A stretch of 64,000 nt of DNA from Stenotrophomonas rhizophila (GTDB lineage: Bacteria > Pseudomonadota > Gammaproteobacteria > Xanthomonadales > Xanthomonadaceae), in NCBI RefSeq assembly GCF_007667275.1, contig NZ_VDQT01000002.1:868001-932000 (forward strand). The letters run 5' to 3'. Numbering within the stretch: position 1 is the first letter of the stretch; every line of letters starts with the position of its first letter. Shown piece by piece: positions 53,708 through 62,832 of this stretch. A program made the translations under genes and the position numbers. Under the pieces are notes generated by a model. It was not told the origin of the DNA and searched no databases. It saw only the letters and a list, made by a program, of their open reading frames with translations.

Positions 53708-54252
53708 CTCACGGTCTGGTGCTTTTGCTGCAGCTTCCACCAGAACCATTGCGAGGTGCTGGAGAACGGGGCCAGCCGCTCTGCCAGGTCGAGGTCCACG
53801 TCGTGGTCGCCGGCGAGAAAGCATTCGGCCAAGTCCTGGGAAATGCCGATGGCGTGGGCGAAGTCCAGTGTGGACGCGCCCATGGGGGCGAGGATGTGTT
53901 CGCGCACCAGCCAGCCGGGGTGTTCGTGTACGACGTCGCTGCCCGGATCTGCGCTACCGAGTTTTTCGATATGCTTTTCGAAGTTCCGCGGCTGCCGGTC
54001 GCGGGTTGATTCGGGGTATTCGATCAAGCGGACGATCAACTGGCCGACGCTGGCTTCGACGCTGACGCTTGCACCGGTTCGGAAGCCTGCCTTTTCCAGC
54101 CAGTGTCCGTGTATCGAAAGGCACGGTGCGGCGCCGTTGTTGAAGGTGTCCATCCACGCGTAGGTATGCGCGCGCACGGTGTAGTGGCGCGGGCGGGCTG
54201 CGGTGGGGAGGTGGACTTCGGGGAAGAGAGGGGTGTTGCGTGCTGAGCGCAT
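53704..54252 (-). CDS. Fusion of a SymE-type toxin domain and a HigA-type antitoxin helix-turn-helix
   Basis: 182 residues. The segment CLSIHGHWLEKAGFRTGASV...GQLIVRLI (about 44-77) matches the AbrB-fold SymE toxin core, a family that includes the SOS-linked E. coli mRNA-degrading toxin. Residues about 110-178 (HPGWLVREHILAPMGAST, DFAHAIGISQDLAECFLAG, DVDLDLAERLAPFSSTSQWFWWKLQ) follow the HigA/VapI antitoxin pattern of an XRE-type HTH and its tail. ATG 54252 has GGAGG seven bases upstream. Toxin and antitoxin modules in one chain would be unusual; the protein may instead be a DNA-binding regulator. Its TAG stop comes from a SMAG copy. Confidence 0.72.
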   Translation of the reverse strand: MRSARNTPLFPEVHLPTAARPRHYTVRAHTYAWMDTFNNGAAPCLSIHGHWLEKAGFRTGASVSVEASVGQLIVRLIEYPESTRDRQPRNFEKHIEKLGSADPGSDVVHEHPGWLVREHILAPMGASTLDFAHAIGISQDLAECFLAGDHDVDLDLAERLAPFSSTSQWFWWKLQQKHQTVR

Positions 54253-54360
54253 GGGGAGCCTCCAAGGGGAAATCTCCCTTGCCGGGTGGGCAAGGGAGCC
54301 GGGAGGTTCAAATCCGCGTAAGCGCGTGCGGCGTGGAGTATTTCCCCGGATGAGGGGTCT
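54253..54360 (-). promoter_or_regulatory. Structured leader of the SymE-HigA gene
   Basis: Just upstream of its ribosome-binding site, CTCCCTTGCC/GGCAAGGGAG (54274-54298) forms a 10-bp hairpin, and CCCC-GGATGA-GGGG (54344-54357) a smaller one. Between them lies CGGGAGGTTCAAATCC. SymE-type genes are classically controlled by an antisense RNA over the leader, so a structured 5' UTR fits, but no antisense promoter could be confirmed. Confidence 0.45.
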
Positions 54361-54593
54361 TGTATTAGCCACCCTCCCGACATGGGACGTCCATAATTTT
54401 GCGCCTACTTGGAGATTTGAAGCTCCGTCGCACACCATGCGCGATGATGTGTTGGGCGGCTAGTTGATTGTTTCTGTTGGGTTTGCGGGTTTCGGTAGGC
54501 GTTGCCTAAACCGTGTCGCGAGTGGCGCGGGTTTGGGCGGAAGTGCGATGGTGGTGCGGTTTGGGTGGGGTGGTTCGCGTCATGGTTTACGTG

Positions 54594-54786
54594 GGACACG
54601 CATGGCGTGTCGCTACGCGGATCACGCAGTTGGCGTAGTGACACGCCACGCGTGTCATCGCGTCAACAGGCCGAACGTAGTGACACGCCATGCGTGTCAT
54701 CGCGGTGCGTGGCGAAGCCGGGCCGTGCGGCCGGAAGATATGAACGTTACGATCACCGCGCCCAGCCACGCAGGGCGTGGCTCTAC
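54594..54786. repeat. Cluster of four SMAG copies of two subtypes
   Basis: GACACGCATGGCGTGTCGCTAC, two direct GTAGTGACACGCC(A)..GCGTGTCATC copies (54635, 54678), and an AGCCACGC-AGG-GCGTGGCTCTAC copy. This accounts for most of the gap between 54439 and pilR. Confidence 0.85.
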
Positions 54787-54826
54787 GGGTTTGTTGCCCC
54801 ACGTGGAATTCAAGCCGGTTTCGGAT

Positions 54827-56212
54827 TCAATCCATTCCCAGCTTTTTCAGCTTGTACCGCAACGCCCGGAAGGTGATCCCCAGCTGCGCCGCGGTCTTGG
54901 TCTTGTTCCAGCGGTTCTCTTCCAGCGCCTTCTGGATCGCGGTGCGTTCCATCTGTTCGATATACGAAGGCAGCGCGCCGCTGCCCGCAGGCAGGTCCAC
55001 CACGGCTTCTTCATGCGCTGCCACCGCTGCGCCGGTCTGGCGCACGGCCCCCGGCTGCGGCAGGCGCAGGTCGCTGGCGCCGATGCTGTCGCCTTCGGCC
55101 AGCGCCAGCGCACGCTCCAGGATGTTCTCCAGCTCGCGCACGTTGCCCGGGAAGTGGTATGCGCCCAGCGCTTCCAGCGCCGAGGGCGCCAGCAGCGGAG
55201 TGGGGCGGCCGTGGGTGCGCGCCAAGCGGGAAAGAATGGAGGCCGCCAACTGCGGCAGGTCGCTGCGGCGCTCGCGCAGCGGCGGTACGCGCAGTTCGAT
55301 CACGTTGATGCGGTAATACAGGTCGTGGCGGAAGCGCCCGTCTTCAACCAGATCACCCAGGTCCTTGTGCGTGGCCGACAGGATGCGCACGTCCACCGGC
55401 ACTTCGGTCGCCGATCCCACCGGGCGGATCTGCTTTTCCTGTATGGCGCGCAGCAGCTTCACCTGCATCTGCAGCGGCAGTTCGGCCACTTCATCCAGGA
55501 ATAGGGTGCCTCCATGCGCGGCCTGGAACAGGCCAGGCTTGTCGGCATGGGCGCCGCTGAAGCTGCCCTTCTTGTGCCCGAAGAATTCGCTTTCCATCAG
55601 TTCCGACGGAATGGCGCCGCAGTTGACCGGCACGAACGCGCCCGGTGCGCGCGCGCTCTGGCCGTGGATGGTGCGCGCCACCAGCTCCTTGCCCACGCCC
55701 GATTCGCCCAGGATGTACACCGGCGCCTGGCTGCGCGCGACCTTGGTGATGGTGGCGCGCAGGCCGTCCATGGCGGCCGATTCGCCCAGCAGGCGGGCGG
55801 TGGTGTCGCTGGTCAGCGGCGGCGGGGCAGGGCGTTCGGTGTTGTTGAGTTCCAGCGCGTGCTTGACCAGGCCGCGCAGTACCGAAATGTCCACCGGCTT
55901 GCTGACGAAGTCGAACGCGCCGGCCTTCAGGGCTTCCACCGCCAGGTCCATGCTGCCGAAGGCGGTGATCATCGCCACCGGGGTGCGCGGGTAGTGCTGG
56001 GCGATTTCGGTGACCAGCTCGATGCCGTTGCCGTCGGGCAGCCGCATGTCGGTGATGCACAGGTCGTAGGGGTTGCTGGCCAGCAGCTCGCGCGCTTCGG
56101 CAAGGTTGGCGGCGGTGCTGATGCGCAGGCCCATGCGGCCCAGGGTCAGTACCAGCAGTTCGCGGATGTCGCGTTCGTCGTCGACGACGAGGGCGCTGCG
56201 GGTTTCGTTCAT
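54827..56212 (-). CDS. pilR: Type IV pilus response regulator, sigma-54 activator
   Basis: 461-residue NtrC-class activator of pilA. A receiver domain (1-120; acidic VVDDERD, phospho-Asp in CITDMRLPDGNG, Lys in FVSKPVD), an AAA+ domain (about 145-370, Walker A GESGVGKE, the sigma-54 contact loop as GSFSGAH rather than GAFTGA) and a C-terminal Fis-type HTH (AIQKALEENRWNKTKTAAQLGI) are present. Start ATG 56212 begins MNETRSALVVDDE. It lies 64 bp downstream of pilS on the same strand, and its target promoter is at 46216. Confidence 0.95.
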   Translation of the reverse strand: MNETRSALVVDDERDIRELLVLTLGRMGLRISTAANLAEARELLASNPYDLCITDMRLPDGNGIELVTEIAQHYPRTPVAMITAFGSMDLAVEALKAGAFDFVSKPVDISVLRGLVKHALELNNTERPAPPPLTSDTTARLLGESAAMDGLRATITKVARSQAPVYILGESGVGKELVARTIHGQSARAPGAFVPVNCGAIPSELMESEFFGHKKGSFSGAHADKPGLFQAAHGGTLFLDEVAELPLQMQVKLLRAIQEKQIRPVGSATEVPVDVRILSATHKDLGDLVEDGRFRHDLYYRINVIELRVPPLRERRSDLPQLAASILSRLARTHGRPTPLLAPSALEALGAYHFPGNVRELENILERALALAEGDSIGASDLRLPQPGAVRQTGAAVAAHEEAVVDLPAGSGALPSYIEQMERTAIQKALEENRWNKTKTAAQLGITFRALRYKLKKLGMD

Positions 56213-56276
56213 ATGGGGGAAAGATAGCCGAGTGCGGTTGATAACGACAAATTGTTGACGCCTGCAGGGTAACGGG

Positions 56277-57890
56277 TCATTGCGGCAGCATGGTGTGCGG
56301 GCCGGGCAGCACCAGCCGGAAGCACGCACCGCCTGCCGGCACCGACACGTACTCCAGGCTGGCCTGGTTGGCGCGGCACAGTTCGCGGGCGATATACAGG
56401 CCCAGCCCGGTGCCGTGCTCGGAGGTGGTGAAGAACGGCCGGAACAGCTGGGCGGCCACCGATTCGGGAATGCCCGGGCCCCGGTCCATCACGTCGATGA
56501 CCGCTGAGCGGTCCTGGCGCGCCACCCGCAGCCGCACCCGGGCCGGGTCCTGGCCGGTACGGCCGTACTTGAGCGCGTTGTGGACCAGCACGGTGAGGAT
56601 CTGGTGCAGGTGGCGCGGGTCGACCAGGCCATGCACCGAAGATGCGCTGATGATCGGCTCGATGCTGTCCGTTTCCAGGGTCAGGCTCTGCTTGTACTCC
56701 AGCACGAAGCGGCGCACGAACGCGGCCAGGTCCAGGTTTTCCGGATTGGCCCGTTCGCGCCTTGCCAGCCCCAATACGCTTTCGACGATGCCGTTGGTGC
56801 GCTGGCACTGCTGGTGGATGATCTGCAGCAGGCGGCGGTCGGTGTCGCCGATGGCGGTGGACTCTTCCAGCAGCTGGGCGGCGTAGTTGATCGCCGCCAG
56901 CGGGTTGCGGATCTCGTGGGCCAGGCTGGCCGAGAACCGACCCATGGCCGACAGGGTGAGCGACTCGGCGCGCCGCGAGACCACGCTGGAGTCGTCCAGG
57001 AACACCAAGGTGAGGTCGCTGCCGGCCAGCAGGCGGGCGAAGCGCGGCTGCACTTCGGGCTGGTCGGGGGAGAGCTGCAGCGGGGTTTCTTCGTTGGCCC
57101 AGCCATTGCGCCAGCGCTGCAGGCGGCGGCTGAGGTCGGGGGCGGCGCTGCCCAGGTCGAGCAGGCCGGTGCCGCTGTTGCCGTCGTTGTCGCCGATCAG
57201 GGTGGAGGCCGCTTCGTTGGCCAGGGTGATGCGGTTGGCCGCGTCCACCACCAGCACGCCGGTGCGCATGCGGCGGATGATCAGTTCGTTGATCTGGAAC
57301 AGGTTGGCCACTTCGTCGCCGCGCTGGTTGGCCAGCTGCTGGTTGCGGCGGGCGCGGCTGCCGACCTGGTAACTGACGAAGGCCAGCGCCAGGAAGCTGC
57401 TGATGAACATGGCCAGCTCGGCCAGGGTGCGGGTGGGGTCGCCGGTTTCCAGCAGGTTCCACACATAGCCGCCGGCGGTGGCAGCCCCGGCCGTCAGGGC
57501 CAGGCCCATGCCCCACGACAGCGGCAGCAGGGTCGCGGCGGCGGCGATGTTGAACAGCAGGGCCATGGAGAGGCCGGCGCTGGCGCCGGGCAGGGCATGC
57601 GCCAGCAGCACAGTGGCGGCGATGTCCACCAGCAGGCTGGTGACCACGGTGCGGCGCAGCCAGCGGTCGTTGCGGCCGAGCATGAGGATGAGCAGCGACG
57701 CCACCAGGTAGCTGATGCTGACGATCGCAGCCAGTTCGGGGTGGGTGGACTCCCCCACCAGCCCGCTGAGCGGGCTGAACAACAGCGCGGCGATGACCGC
57801 GGCGATCAGCACCCGGTACAGGGCGAAGAAGTACAGCTCCCGCTTCGGCAAGGACTCGATGCGGTCGATCAGTGAAGCGCTGGGTGACAC
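56277..57890 (-). CDS. pilS: Type IV pilus sensor histidine kinase
   Basis: 537-residue polytopic kinase. Six or so TM helices (about 20-190) are followed by a PAS domain (about 205-310, TGVLVVDAANRITLANEAA), HisKA with phospho-His in FSASLAHEIRNPLAAINYA and HATPase motifs (NALKYG, VMDRGPGIPESV, GTGLGLYIAREL). In Pseudomonas PilS senses pilin in the membrane and controls PilR phosphorylation. GTG 57890 was chosen: AAGGGGAG sits eight bases upstream and the protein then has family length. The longer open frame upstream runs through a SMAG pair. Confidence 0.94.
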   Translation of the reverse strand: MSPSASLIDRIESLPKRELYFFALYRVLIAAVIAALLFSPLSGLVGESTHPELAAIVSISYLVASLLILMLGRNDRWLRRTVVTSLLVDIAATVLLAHALPGASAGLSMALLFNIAAAATLLPLSWGMGLALTAGAATAGGYVWNLLETGDPTRTLAELAMFISSFLALAFVSYQVGSRARRNQQLANQRGDEVANLFQINELIIRRMRTGVLVVDAANRITLANEAASTLIGDNDGNSGTGLLDLGSAAPDLSRRLQRWRNGWANEETPLQLSPDQPEVQPRFARLLAGSDLTLVFLDDSSVVSRRAESLTLSAMGRFSASLAHEIRNPLAAINYAAQLLEESTAIGDTDRRLLQIIHQQCQRTNGIVESVLGLARRERANPENLDLAAFVRRFVLEYKQSLTLETDSIEPIISASSVHGLVDPRHLHQILTVLVHNALKYGRTGQDPARVRLRVARQDRSAVIDVMDRGPGIPESVAAQLFRPFFTTSEHGTGLGLYIARELCRANQASLEYVSVPAGGACFRLVLPGPHTMLPQ

Positions 57891-57924
57891 GCCGGAACTC
57901 CCCTTCTGGCTGTCGGGTGGTGAA

Positions 57925-57982
57925 GCCGGGCAGAGCCCGGCTCTACCGGCCCCCCGCCGTAGAGGCGGGCTCTGCCCGGCTG
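57925..57982. repeat. Facing SMAG pair between divergent pilS and sucC
   Basis: GCCGGGC-AGA-GCCCGGCTCTAC then GTAGAGGCGGGCTCTGCCCGGC; the 5' side of pilS begins 35 bp away. The remainder of the 336-bp gap holds promoter DNA only. Confidence 0.8.
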
Positions 57983-58144
57983 CTCGTATCCTCACAGTAT
58001 AGGAAACCCACCCGAAGATGGGTGGCCTGCGCCAGGCCGCGCATTCTGCCCGCTTGCGACCCGCGCCCCGCCTGCCCTGGCCGACGCAACTGACTGAATG
58101 GCGGTGGAAAAGTTCCACGGCGGGCTGCCGGTTTCACATGCATT

Positions 58145-58173
58145 TTGCGCCTGCGCGCCGGGTCGTCCACAAT
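58145..58173 (+). promoter_or_regulatory. Candidate sigma-70 promoter of sucCD
   Basis: TTGCGC (58145-58150) and CACAAT (58168-58173) are separated by 17 bp, 53 bp before the sucC ATG. Matches are partial (-35 4/6, -10 4/6). Confidence 0.45.
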
Positions 58174-58226
58174 AGTGGGCCCGCCGCGGTCCGTGCGTGC
58201 GGTCGTTCCTATTCCCACGGTGACGC

Positions 58227-59396
58227 ATGAATTTCCACGAATACCAGTCAAAACAGCTGCTTGCCGAGTACGGCATCCCGGTCCCGGCCGGCAAGGTCGC
58301 AGCGACTCCCGAAGAAGCGGTCGAAGCGGCCAATGCCCTGGGCCAGGGCCCCTGGATGGTGAAGGCTCAGATCCATGCGGGCGGTCGCGGCAAGGCTGGC
58401 GGCGTCAAGTTCTGCAAGACCACCGATGACGTCAAGGCCGCTGCGGCCAAGATGCTCGGCACCAAGATGGCCACCTACCAGACCGCGGGCGTCGAACTGC
58501 CGGTCAACCTGGTGCTGGTGACCACCGCCGGTGAGATCGTCAAGGAACTGTACCTGTCGGTGCTGGTCGACCGTGGCACCAAGACCATCACCTACATCGC
58601 CTCTTCGGAAGGCGGCGTGGAGATCGAGCAGGTTGCTGCTGAAACCCCGGAGCTGATCCACTCGCTCAACGTCGATTTCGTTGAAGGCGTGCAGGGTTAC
58701 CACGGCCGCGATTTCGGCTTCAAGCTCGGCCTGACCGCCAAGCAGGCCGGCCAGTTCGCCAGCATCATGGTGAACCTGTACCGCCTGTTCAACGAAAAGG
58801 ACCTGGCGCTGGTTGAAATCAACCCGCTGGCGATCCTGGACGACGGCAACCTGTACGCGCTGGACGGCAAGTTCGACAGCGACGACAACGCCGCGTTCCG
58901 TCAGAAGGCCCTGGTCGCCATGCGCGACAAGACCCAGGAAGACGAAACCGAAGTGACCGCTTCGGAGCTGGACATCAACTACGTCACCATGGACGGCAAC
59001 ATCGGCTGCATGGTGAACGGCGCCGGCCTGGCCATGGCCACCATGGACGTGATCAAGCTCAACGGCGGCGAGCCGGCGAACTTCCTGGACGTGGGCGGCG
59101 GTGCGAACAAGCAGCGCGTCATCGAAGCGTTCAAGCTGATCCTGTCTTCGGACAAGGTCGAAGGCATCTTCGTCAACATCTTCGGCGGCATCGTCCGCTG
59201 CGACATGATCGCCGAAGGCATCATCGCCGCGGTCAAGGAAGTGGGCGTCAAGGTTCCGGTCGTGGTGCGCCTGGAAGGCACCAACGTGGAAGAAGGCAAG
59301 CAGCTGCTGCGTGACAGCGGCATGGCCATCATCCCGGCTGACAACATCAACGACGGTGCCAAGAAGGTCGTCGAAGCTGTCAAGAACGCCGCCTGA
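58227..59396 (+). CDS. sucC: Succinyl-CoA synthetase beta subunit (ADP-forming)
   Basis: 389-residue TCA-cycle subunit that binds nucleotide and succinate. [20 protein letters not shown] starts the ATP-grasp domain, with [14 protein letters not shown] at the nucleotide site. [18 protein letters not shown] and the C-terminal flavodoxin-like domain with [13 protein letters not shown] complete the family pattern. Followed after 21 bp by sucD; the two subunits form the alpha2beta2 enzyme. Confidence 0.98.
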   Translation: MNFHEYQSKQLLAEYGIPVPAGKVAATPEEAVEAANALGQGPWMVKAQIHAGGRGKAGGVKFCKTTDDVKAAAAKMLGTKMATYQTAGVELPVNLVLVTTAGEIVKELYLSVLVDRGTKTITYIASSEGGVEIEQVAAETPELIHSLNVDFVEGVQGYHGRDFGFKLGLTAKQAGQFASIMVNLYRLFNEKDLALVEINPLAILDDGNLYALDGKFDSDDNAAFRQKALVAMRDKTQEDETEVTASELDINYVTMDGNIGCMVNGAGLAMATMDVIKLNGGEPANFLDVGGGANKQRVIEAFKLILSSDKVEGIFVNIFGGIVRCDMIAEGIIAAVKEVGVKVPVVVRLEGTNVEEGKQLLRDSGMAIIPADNINDGAKKVVEAVKNAA

Positions 59397-59417
59397 TCCG
59401 ACACCGAAGGAATAACA

Positions 59418-60293
59418 ATGTCTGTTTTGATCAATAAGAACACCAAGGTGATCGTGCAGGGCTTCACCGGCCAGCAGGGCACCTTCCACGCCACTCAGAT
59501 GATCGAGTACGGCACCCAGGTCGTCGGCGGCGTGACGCCGGGCAAGGGCGGCACCACCCATATCGACCTGCCGGTGTTCAACACCGTGGCCGATGCCGTG
59601 CAGAGCACCGGCGCTGACGCGTCGGTCATCTACGTACCGCCGCCGTACGCGGCTGACGCGATCCTGGAAGCTGCGGCTGCCGGCATCAAGGTCATCGTGT
59701 GCATCACCGAAGGCATTCCGGTGCTGGACATGCTGCGCGTGAAGAACGTGCTGACCCGTGCGCATCCGGACACCGTGCTGATCGGGCCGAACTGCCCCGG
59801 CGTGATCACCCCGGGCGAATGCAAGATCGGCATCATGCCGGGCCACATCCACAAGCCGGGCAAGATCGGCATCGTGTCGCGTTCGGGCACCCTGACCTAT
59901 GAAGCGGTCAAGCAGACCACCGAAGTCGGCCTGGGCCAGTCCACCTGCATCGGTATCGGTGGTGACCCCATCAACGGCCTGAACTTCGTCGACTGCCTCA
60001 AGCTGTTCAACGAAGACCCGCAGACCGAAGGCATCATCATGGTCGGCGAAATCGGCGGCGACGCTGAAGAAGCCGGCGCCGAGTACATCAAGAACCACGT
60101 GAAGAAGCCGGTCGTCGGTTTCATCGCCGGTGCGTCGGCTCCGGCCGGCAAGCGCATGGGCCACGCCGGTGCGATCGCCTCGGGTGGCAAGGGCACGGCC
60201 GAAGGCAAGTTCGCCGCCATGGAAGCTGCCGGTGTGGTCACCGTCCGCTCGCCGGGCGACCTGGGCGCCGCCATCGCCAAGCTGGTGAAATAA
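59418..60293 (+). CDS. sucD: Succinyl-CoA synthetase alpha subunit
   Basis: 291 residues. The CoA-binding Rossmann domain ([27 protein letters not shown]) and the ligase domain with the phosphohistidine loop [20 protein letters not shown] are clear. It carries the phosphoryl intermediate between CoA and nucleotide sites of the complex. AAGGAA is well spaced before the ATG. A hairpin terminator follows at 60323. Confidence 0.98.
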   Translation: MSVLINKNTKVIVQGFTGQQGTFHATQMIEYGTQVVGGVTPGKGGTTHIDLPVFNTVADAVQSTGADASVIYVPPPYAADAILEAAAAGIKVIVCITEGIPVLDMLRVKNVLTRAHPDTVLIGPNCPGVITPGECKIGIMPGHIHKPGKIGIVSRSGTLTYEAVKQTTEVGLGQSTCIGIGGDPINGLNFVDCLKLFNEDPQTEGIIMVGEIGGDAEEAGAEYIKNHVKKPVVGFIAGASAPAGKRMGHAGAIASGGKGTAEGKFAAMEAAGVVTVRSPGDLGAAIAKLVK

Positions 60294-60322
60294 GAGGTCG
60301 CACCGTCGACCCTTACCTACGC

Positions 60323-60352
60323 AAACGCCGCCCCCGGGCGGCGTTTGTGTTT
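60323..60352 (+). terminator. Terminator of sucCD
   Basis: AAACGCCGCC/GGCGGCGTTT perfect 10-bp stem with a 4-nt loop, followed by GTGTTT; the T-run is weak, but the flanking AAA/TTT pairing makes it plausible. Confidence 0.65.
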
Positions 60353-60375
60353 CCGGCACCCGGCGCATGGCGGCG

Positions 60376-60438
60376 GCGCACGACCAACGGTCGTGCGCTA
60401 CCGGTGGAACCCGGTAGGTGCCGACCGTTGGTCGGCAC
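60376..60438. repeat. Facing SMAG pair before nadE
   Basis: GCGCACGACC-AAC-GGTCGTGCGCTAC and GTAGGTGCCGACCGTTGGTCGGCAC, 13 bp apart. Confidence 0.85.
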
Positions 60439-60492
60439 ACCACGCAGGCGAAAGGCCTAGAATGTGCGCAAAACCACCACAGGCGGCACCAC

Positions 60493-62127
60493 ATGACCTC
60501 GATCCGCATCGCGATGGCCCAGTTCGATTTCCCGGTCGGTGCGGTCGAACGCAACACCGACACCATCATCGCGATGATCGCCGAGGCGCGCGATGAGTTC
60601 GGCGCCGAGCTGGTGGTGTTCCCGGAGCTGGCCATCAGCGGGTACCCGCCTGAAGACCTGCTGCTGCGTCCCCGCTTCCTGTACGACTGCCAGCAGGCAA
60701 TGGCGCGCATCGCCGCAAGCACGCAGGGCATCACCGCCGTGGTCGGCTGGCCCGAGGCCACCGGCGCGGTGGTCTACAACGCCGCCAGCGTGCTGCGCGA
60801 CGGCGAGGTGCTGCACACCTACCGCAAGCGCGAGCTGCCCAACTATGCGGTGTTCGACGAACGCCGCTACTTCGACATCGACCCCGACGGCGGCAGCTGC
60901 GTGTTCGAGCTGAAGGGCGTGCCGGTGGGCGTGCTGGTGTGCGAAGACCTGTGGTTCCCGGAGCCGCTGGCCGACACCGTGCGCAATGGCGCCGAACTGG
61001 TGGTGATTCCCAATGCGTCGCCCTACGAGCGCGGCAAGCACGCCCAGCGCGATGCGCTGCTGGCCGAACGCACCCGCGAAAGCGGTGCGGCGCTGCTGTA
61101 CGTCAACATGGTCGGCGGGCAGGACGCACTGACTTTCGACGGCGCATCGGTAGTGGCCGACGGCGATGGCACCGTGCACCCGGCCGCCGCGGCCTTCACC
61201 GACCAGTGGCTGGTGGTGGACTACGACGCGGAAAGCCGCCGTTTCCTGCCGCGCGAGTGGATGGACGACGGCGACGAAAGCATGGATGCGCTGGCCTGGC
61301 GCGCGGTCACCCGCGGCATCCGCGACTACTGCGGCAAGAACGGGTTCAAGAAGGTGTGGCTGGGCCTGTCCGGCGGCATCGATTCTGCGCTGGTGCTGGC
61401 GATGGCGGTGGATGCGCTTGGCGCGGACAACGTCACCGCGGTGCGCCTGCCGTCGCGCTATACCGCCGACATGTCCAACGACCTGGCCGCCGAGCAGTGC
61501 CGCGCGTTGGGGGTGAAGCTGGAAGCGGTATCGATCGAACCGGTGTTCGAAGGCCTGATGACCGCGCTCGGCCCGATGTTCGAGGGCCAGCCGGCGGACG
61601 TGACCGAGGAGAACCTGCAGTCGCGCGCGCGCGGGGTGATCCTGATGGCGCTGTCCAACAAGTTCGGCGGGCTGCTGCTCACCACCGGCAACAAGAGCGA
61701 GTACGCGGTCGGCTATGCCACCATCTACGGTGACATGTGCGGTGGCTATGCGCCGCTGAAGGACCTGTACAAGACCGAGGTGTTCGGCCTGTCCAAGTGG
61801 CGCAACACGGTGGGCGGTGCGCCGGTGATACCGCCGGCGGTGATCGCGCGGCCGCCGTCGGCCGAGCTGCGCGCCAACCAGACCGACCAGGATTCGCTGC
61901 CGGCCTACGACGTGCTTGACGGCATCCTGTACCGCTACGTCGACCAGGAACAGTCGCGCGAAGAGATCGTCGCCGCCGGTTACGCCGCCGAGGTGGTCGA
62001 CCGCGTCCTTCGTCTGGTACGCACCAGCGAGTGGAAGCGCCACCAGGCCGCCCCGGGACCGAAGGTCTCGCGCCGCGCGTTCGGTCGCGAACGGCGCTAT
62101 CCGATCAGCAACGGCTACAAAGGCTGA
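60493..62127 (+). CDS. nadE: Glutamine-dependent NAD+ synthetase
   Basis: 544-residue two-domain enzyme for the last step of NAD synthesis. The N-terminal nitrilase-type glutaminase domain (about 1-260) has Glu in FPELAISGYPPEDLL, Lys in TYRKRELPN and the nucleophile Cys in VLVCEDLWFP; it delivers ammonia to the C-terminal synthetase. That domain has the PP-loop SGGIDSALVLAMA and the TGNKSEYAVGYATIYGD block. ATG 60493 begins MTSIRIAMAQFDFPVG. A SMAG pair lies just upstream. It ends 7 bp before the convergent hypothetical gene. Confidence 0.96.
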   Translation: MTSIRIAMAQFDFPVGAVERNTDTIIAMIAEARDEFGAELVVFPELAISGYPPEDLLLRPRFLYDCQQAMARIAASTQGITAVVGWPEATGAVVYNAASVLRDGEVLHTYRKRELPNYAVFDERRYFDIDPDGGSCVFELKGVPVGVLVCEDLWFPEPLADTVRNGAELVVIPNASPYERGKHAQRDALLAERTRESGAALLYVNMVGGQDALTFDGASVVADGDGTVHPAAAAFTDQWLVVDYDAESRRFLPREWMDDGDESMDALAWRAVTRGIRDYCGKNGFKKVWLGLSGGIDSALVLAMAVDALGADNVTAVRLPSRYTADMSNDLAAEQCRALGVKLEAVSIEPVFEGLMTALGPMFEGQPADVTEENLQSRARGVILMALSNKFGGLLLTTGNKSEYAVGYATIYGDMCGGYAPLKDLYKTEVFGLSKWRNTVGGAPVIPPAVIARPPSAELRANQTDQDSLPAYDVLDGILYRYVDQEQSREEIVAAGYAAEVVDRVLRLVRTSEWKRHQAAPGPKVSRRAFGRERRYPISNGYKG

Positions 62128-62134
62128 GCGCAGG

Positions 62135-62749
62135 CTAGCGGAACAGATCGGGTCGCACGTGCTGCGCACGGCTGATGAAGCTGTGCAGCACGTCGAACGG
62201 GAGGGATCCTTCCTGGCAGCTATGTCCGGTGTTGCGACCGATCTGGTCGAGTGCGCGCACCAGCAGCTTCTCCGACCGGGCCGACACCAGGCCGTGGTCC
62301 GTGTTGGCTGCCAACGACTGCAACAACAGCTTGCGGACATACCGGGTTGATACCTCGTCGCCGTCGTCGAGCACGGGCAGCGCCTGGGTCAACGCGTCGA
62401 AGTCCACCGCGACGCGACTGGAGGCCGCCTGCCACGAGTTCGGCGTGCGGCCAACGTCAGGACTATCGGCAAAGCTGACCGTGCGGGCGGGCGGGGTGAA
62501 CGCCACGGGATTGGTCCGCTGGGCCACCCTGGGCGCCGTCCCCCCGGGTGTTGTCCTGACCTCCTTCAGCGTCTGCGCGATGCAGCGACCGGGCGCTGCA
62601 GGAGCAGTCCTCCGGCTTGGGGCGCTGGAAAACAGGCGGTTTTCGATGGCGCTGATGTCGAGCCGTCGCGGCGCCGGGGACGGACGTGACGCGGCGTCGG
62701 TGCGGCGCAACTGGAGCGCGGCAGGGGGCGCGGACGGAATACGAGACAT
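62135..62749 (-). CDS. Hypothetical protein with Pro/Arg-rich N-terminus
   Basis: 204 residues. The first 105 are Ser/Pro/Arg/Ala-rich and probably disordered; the C-terminal 95 (FDALTQALPVLDDGDE, YVRKLLLQSLAANTD, LVRALDQIGRN) look helical. No signal peptide, membrane segment or known domain is seen. ATG 62749 has no clear ribosome-binding site; an in-frame TTG at 62812 is an alternative. The disordered-plus-helical layout recalls secreted effectors of plant-associated xanthomonads, but nothing here demonstrates secretion. Convergent with nadE. Confidence 0.5.
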   Translation of the reverse strand: MSRIPSAPPAALQLRRTDAASRPSPAPRRLDISAIENRLFSSAPSRRTAPAAPGRCIAQTLKEVRTTPGGTAPRVAQRTNPVAFTPPARTVSFADSPDVGRTPNSWQAASSRVAVDFDALTQALPVLDDGDEVSTRYVRKLLLQSLAANTDHGLVSARSEKLLVRALDQIGRNTGHSCQEGSLPFDVLHSFISRAQHVRPDLFR

Positions 62750-62832
62750 GGCGGGAACGGACGACGGGAGTGGGAGCGGAAGATAGCCGGCCTCCGCTGG
62801 ACATGCGTTCAAGAATTACGCATCCGCGCCCA

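Noticed and set aside
54301..54320. tRNA-like T-loop (GGTTCAAATCC)
   Set aside because: No acceptor, D or anticodon stems can be drawn around it; chance resemblance in the SymE-HigA leader.
58248..60761. 837-codon antisense frame over sucCD
   Set aside because: Same high-GC shadow effect; the plus-strand sucC and sucD are unmistakable.
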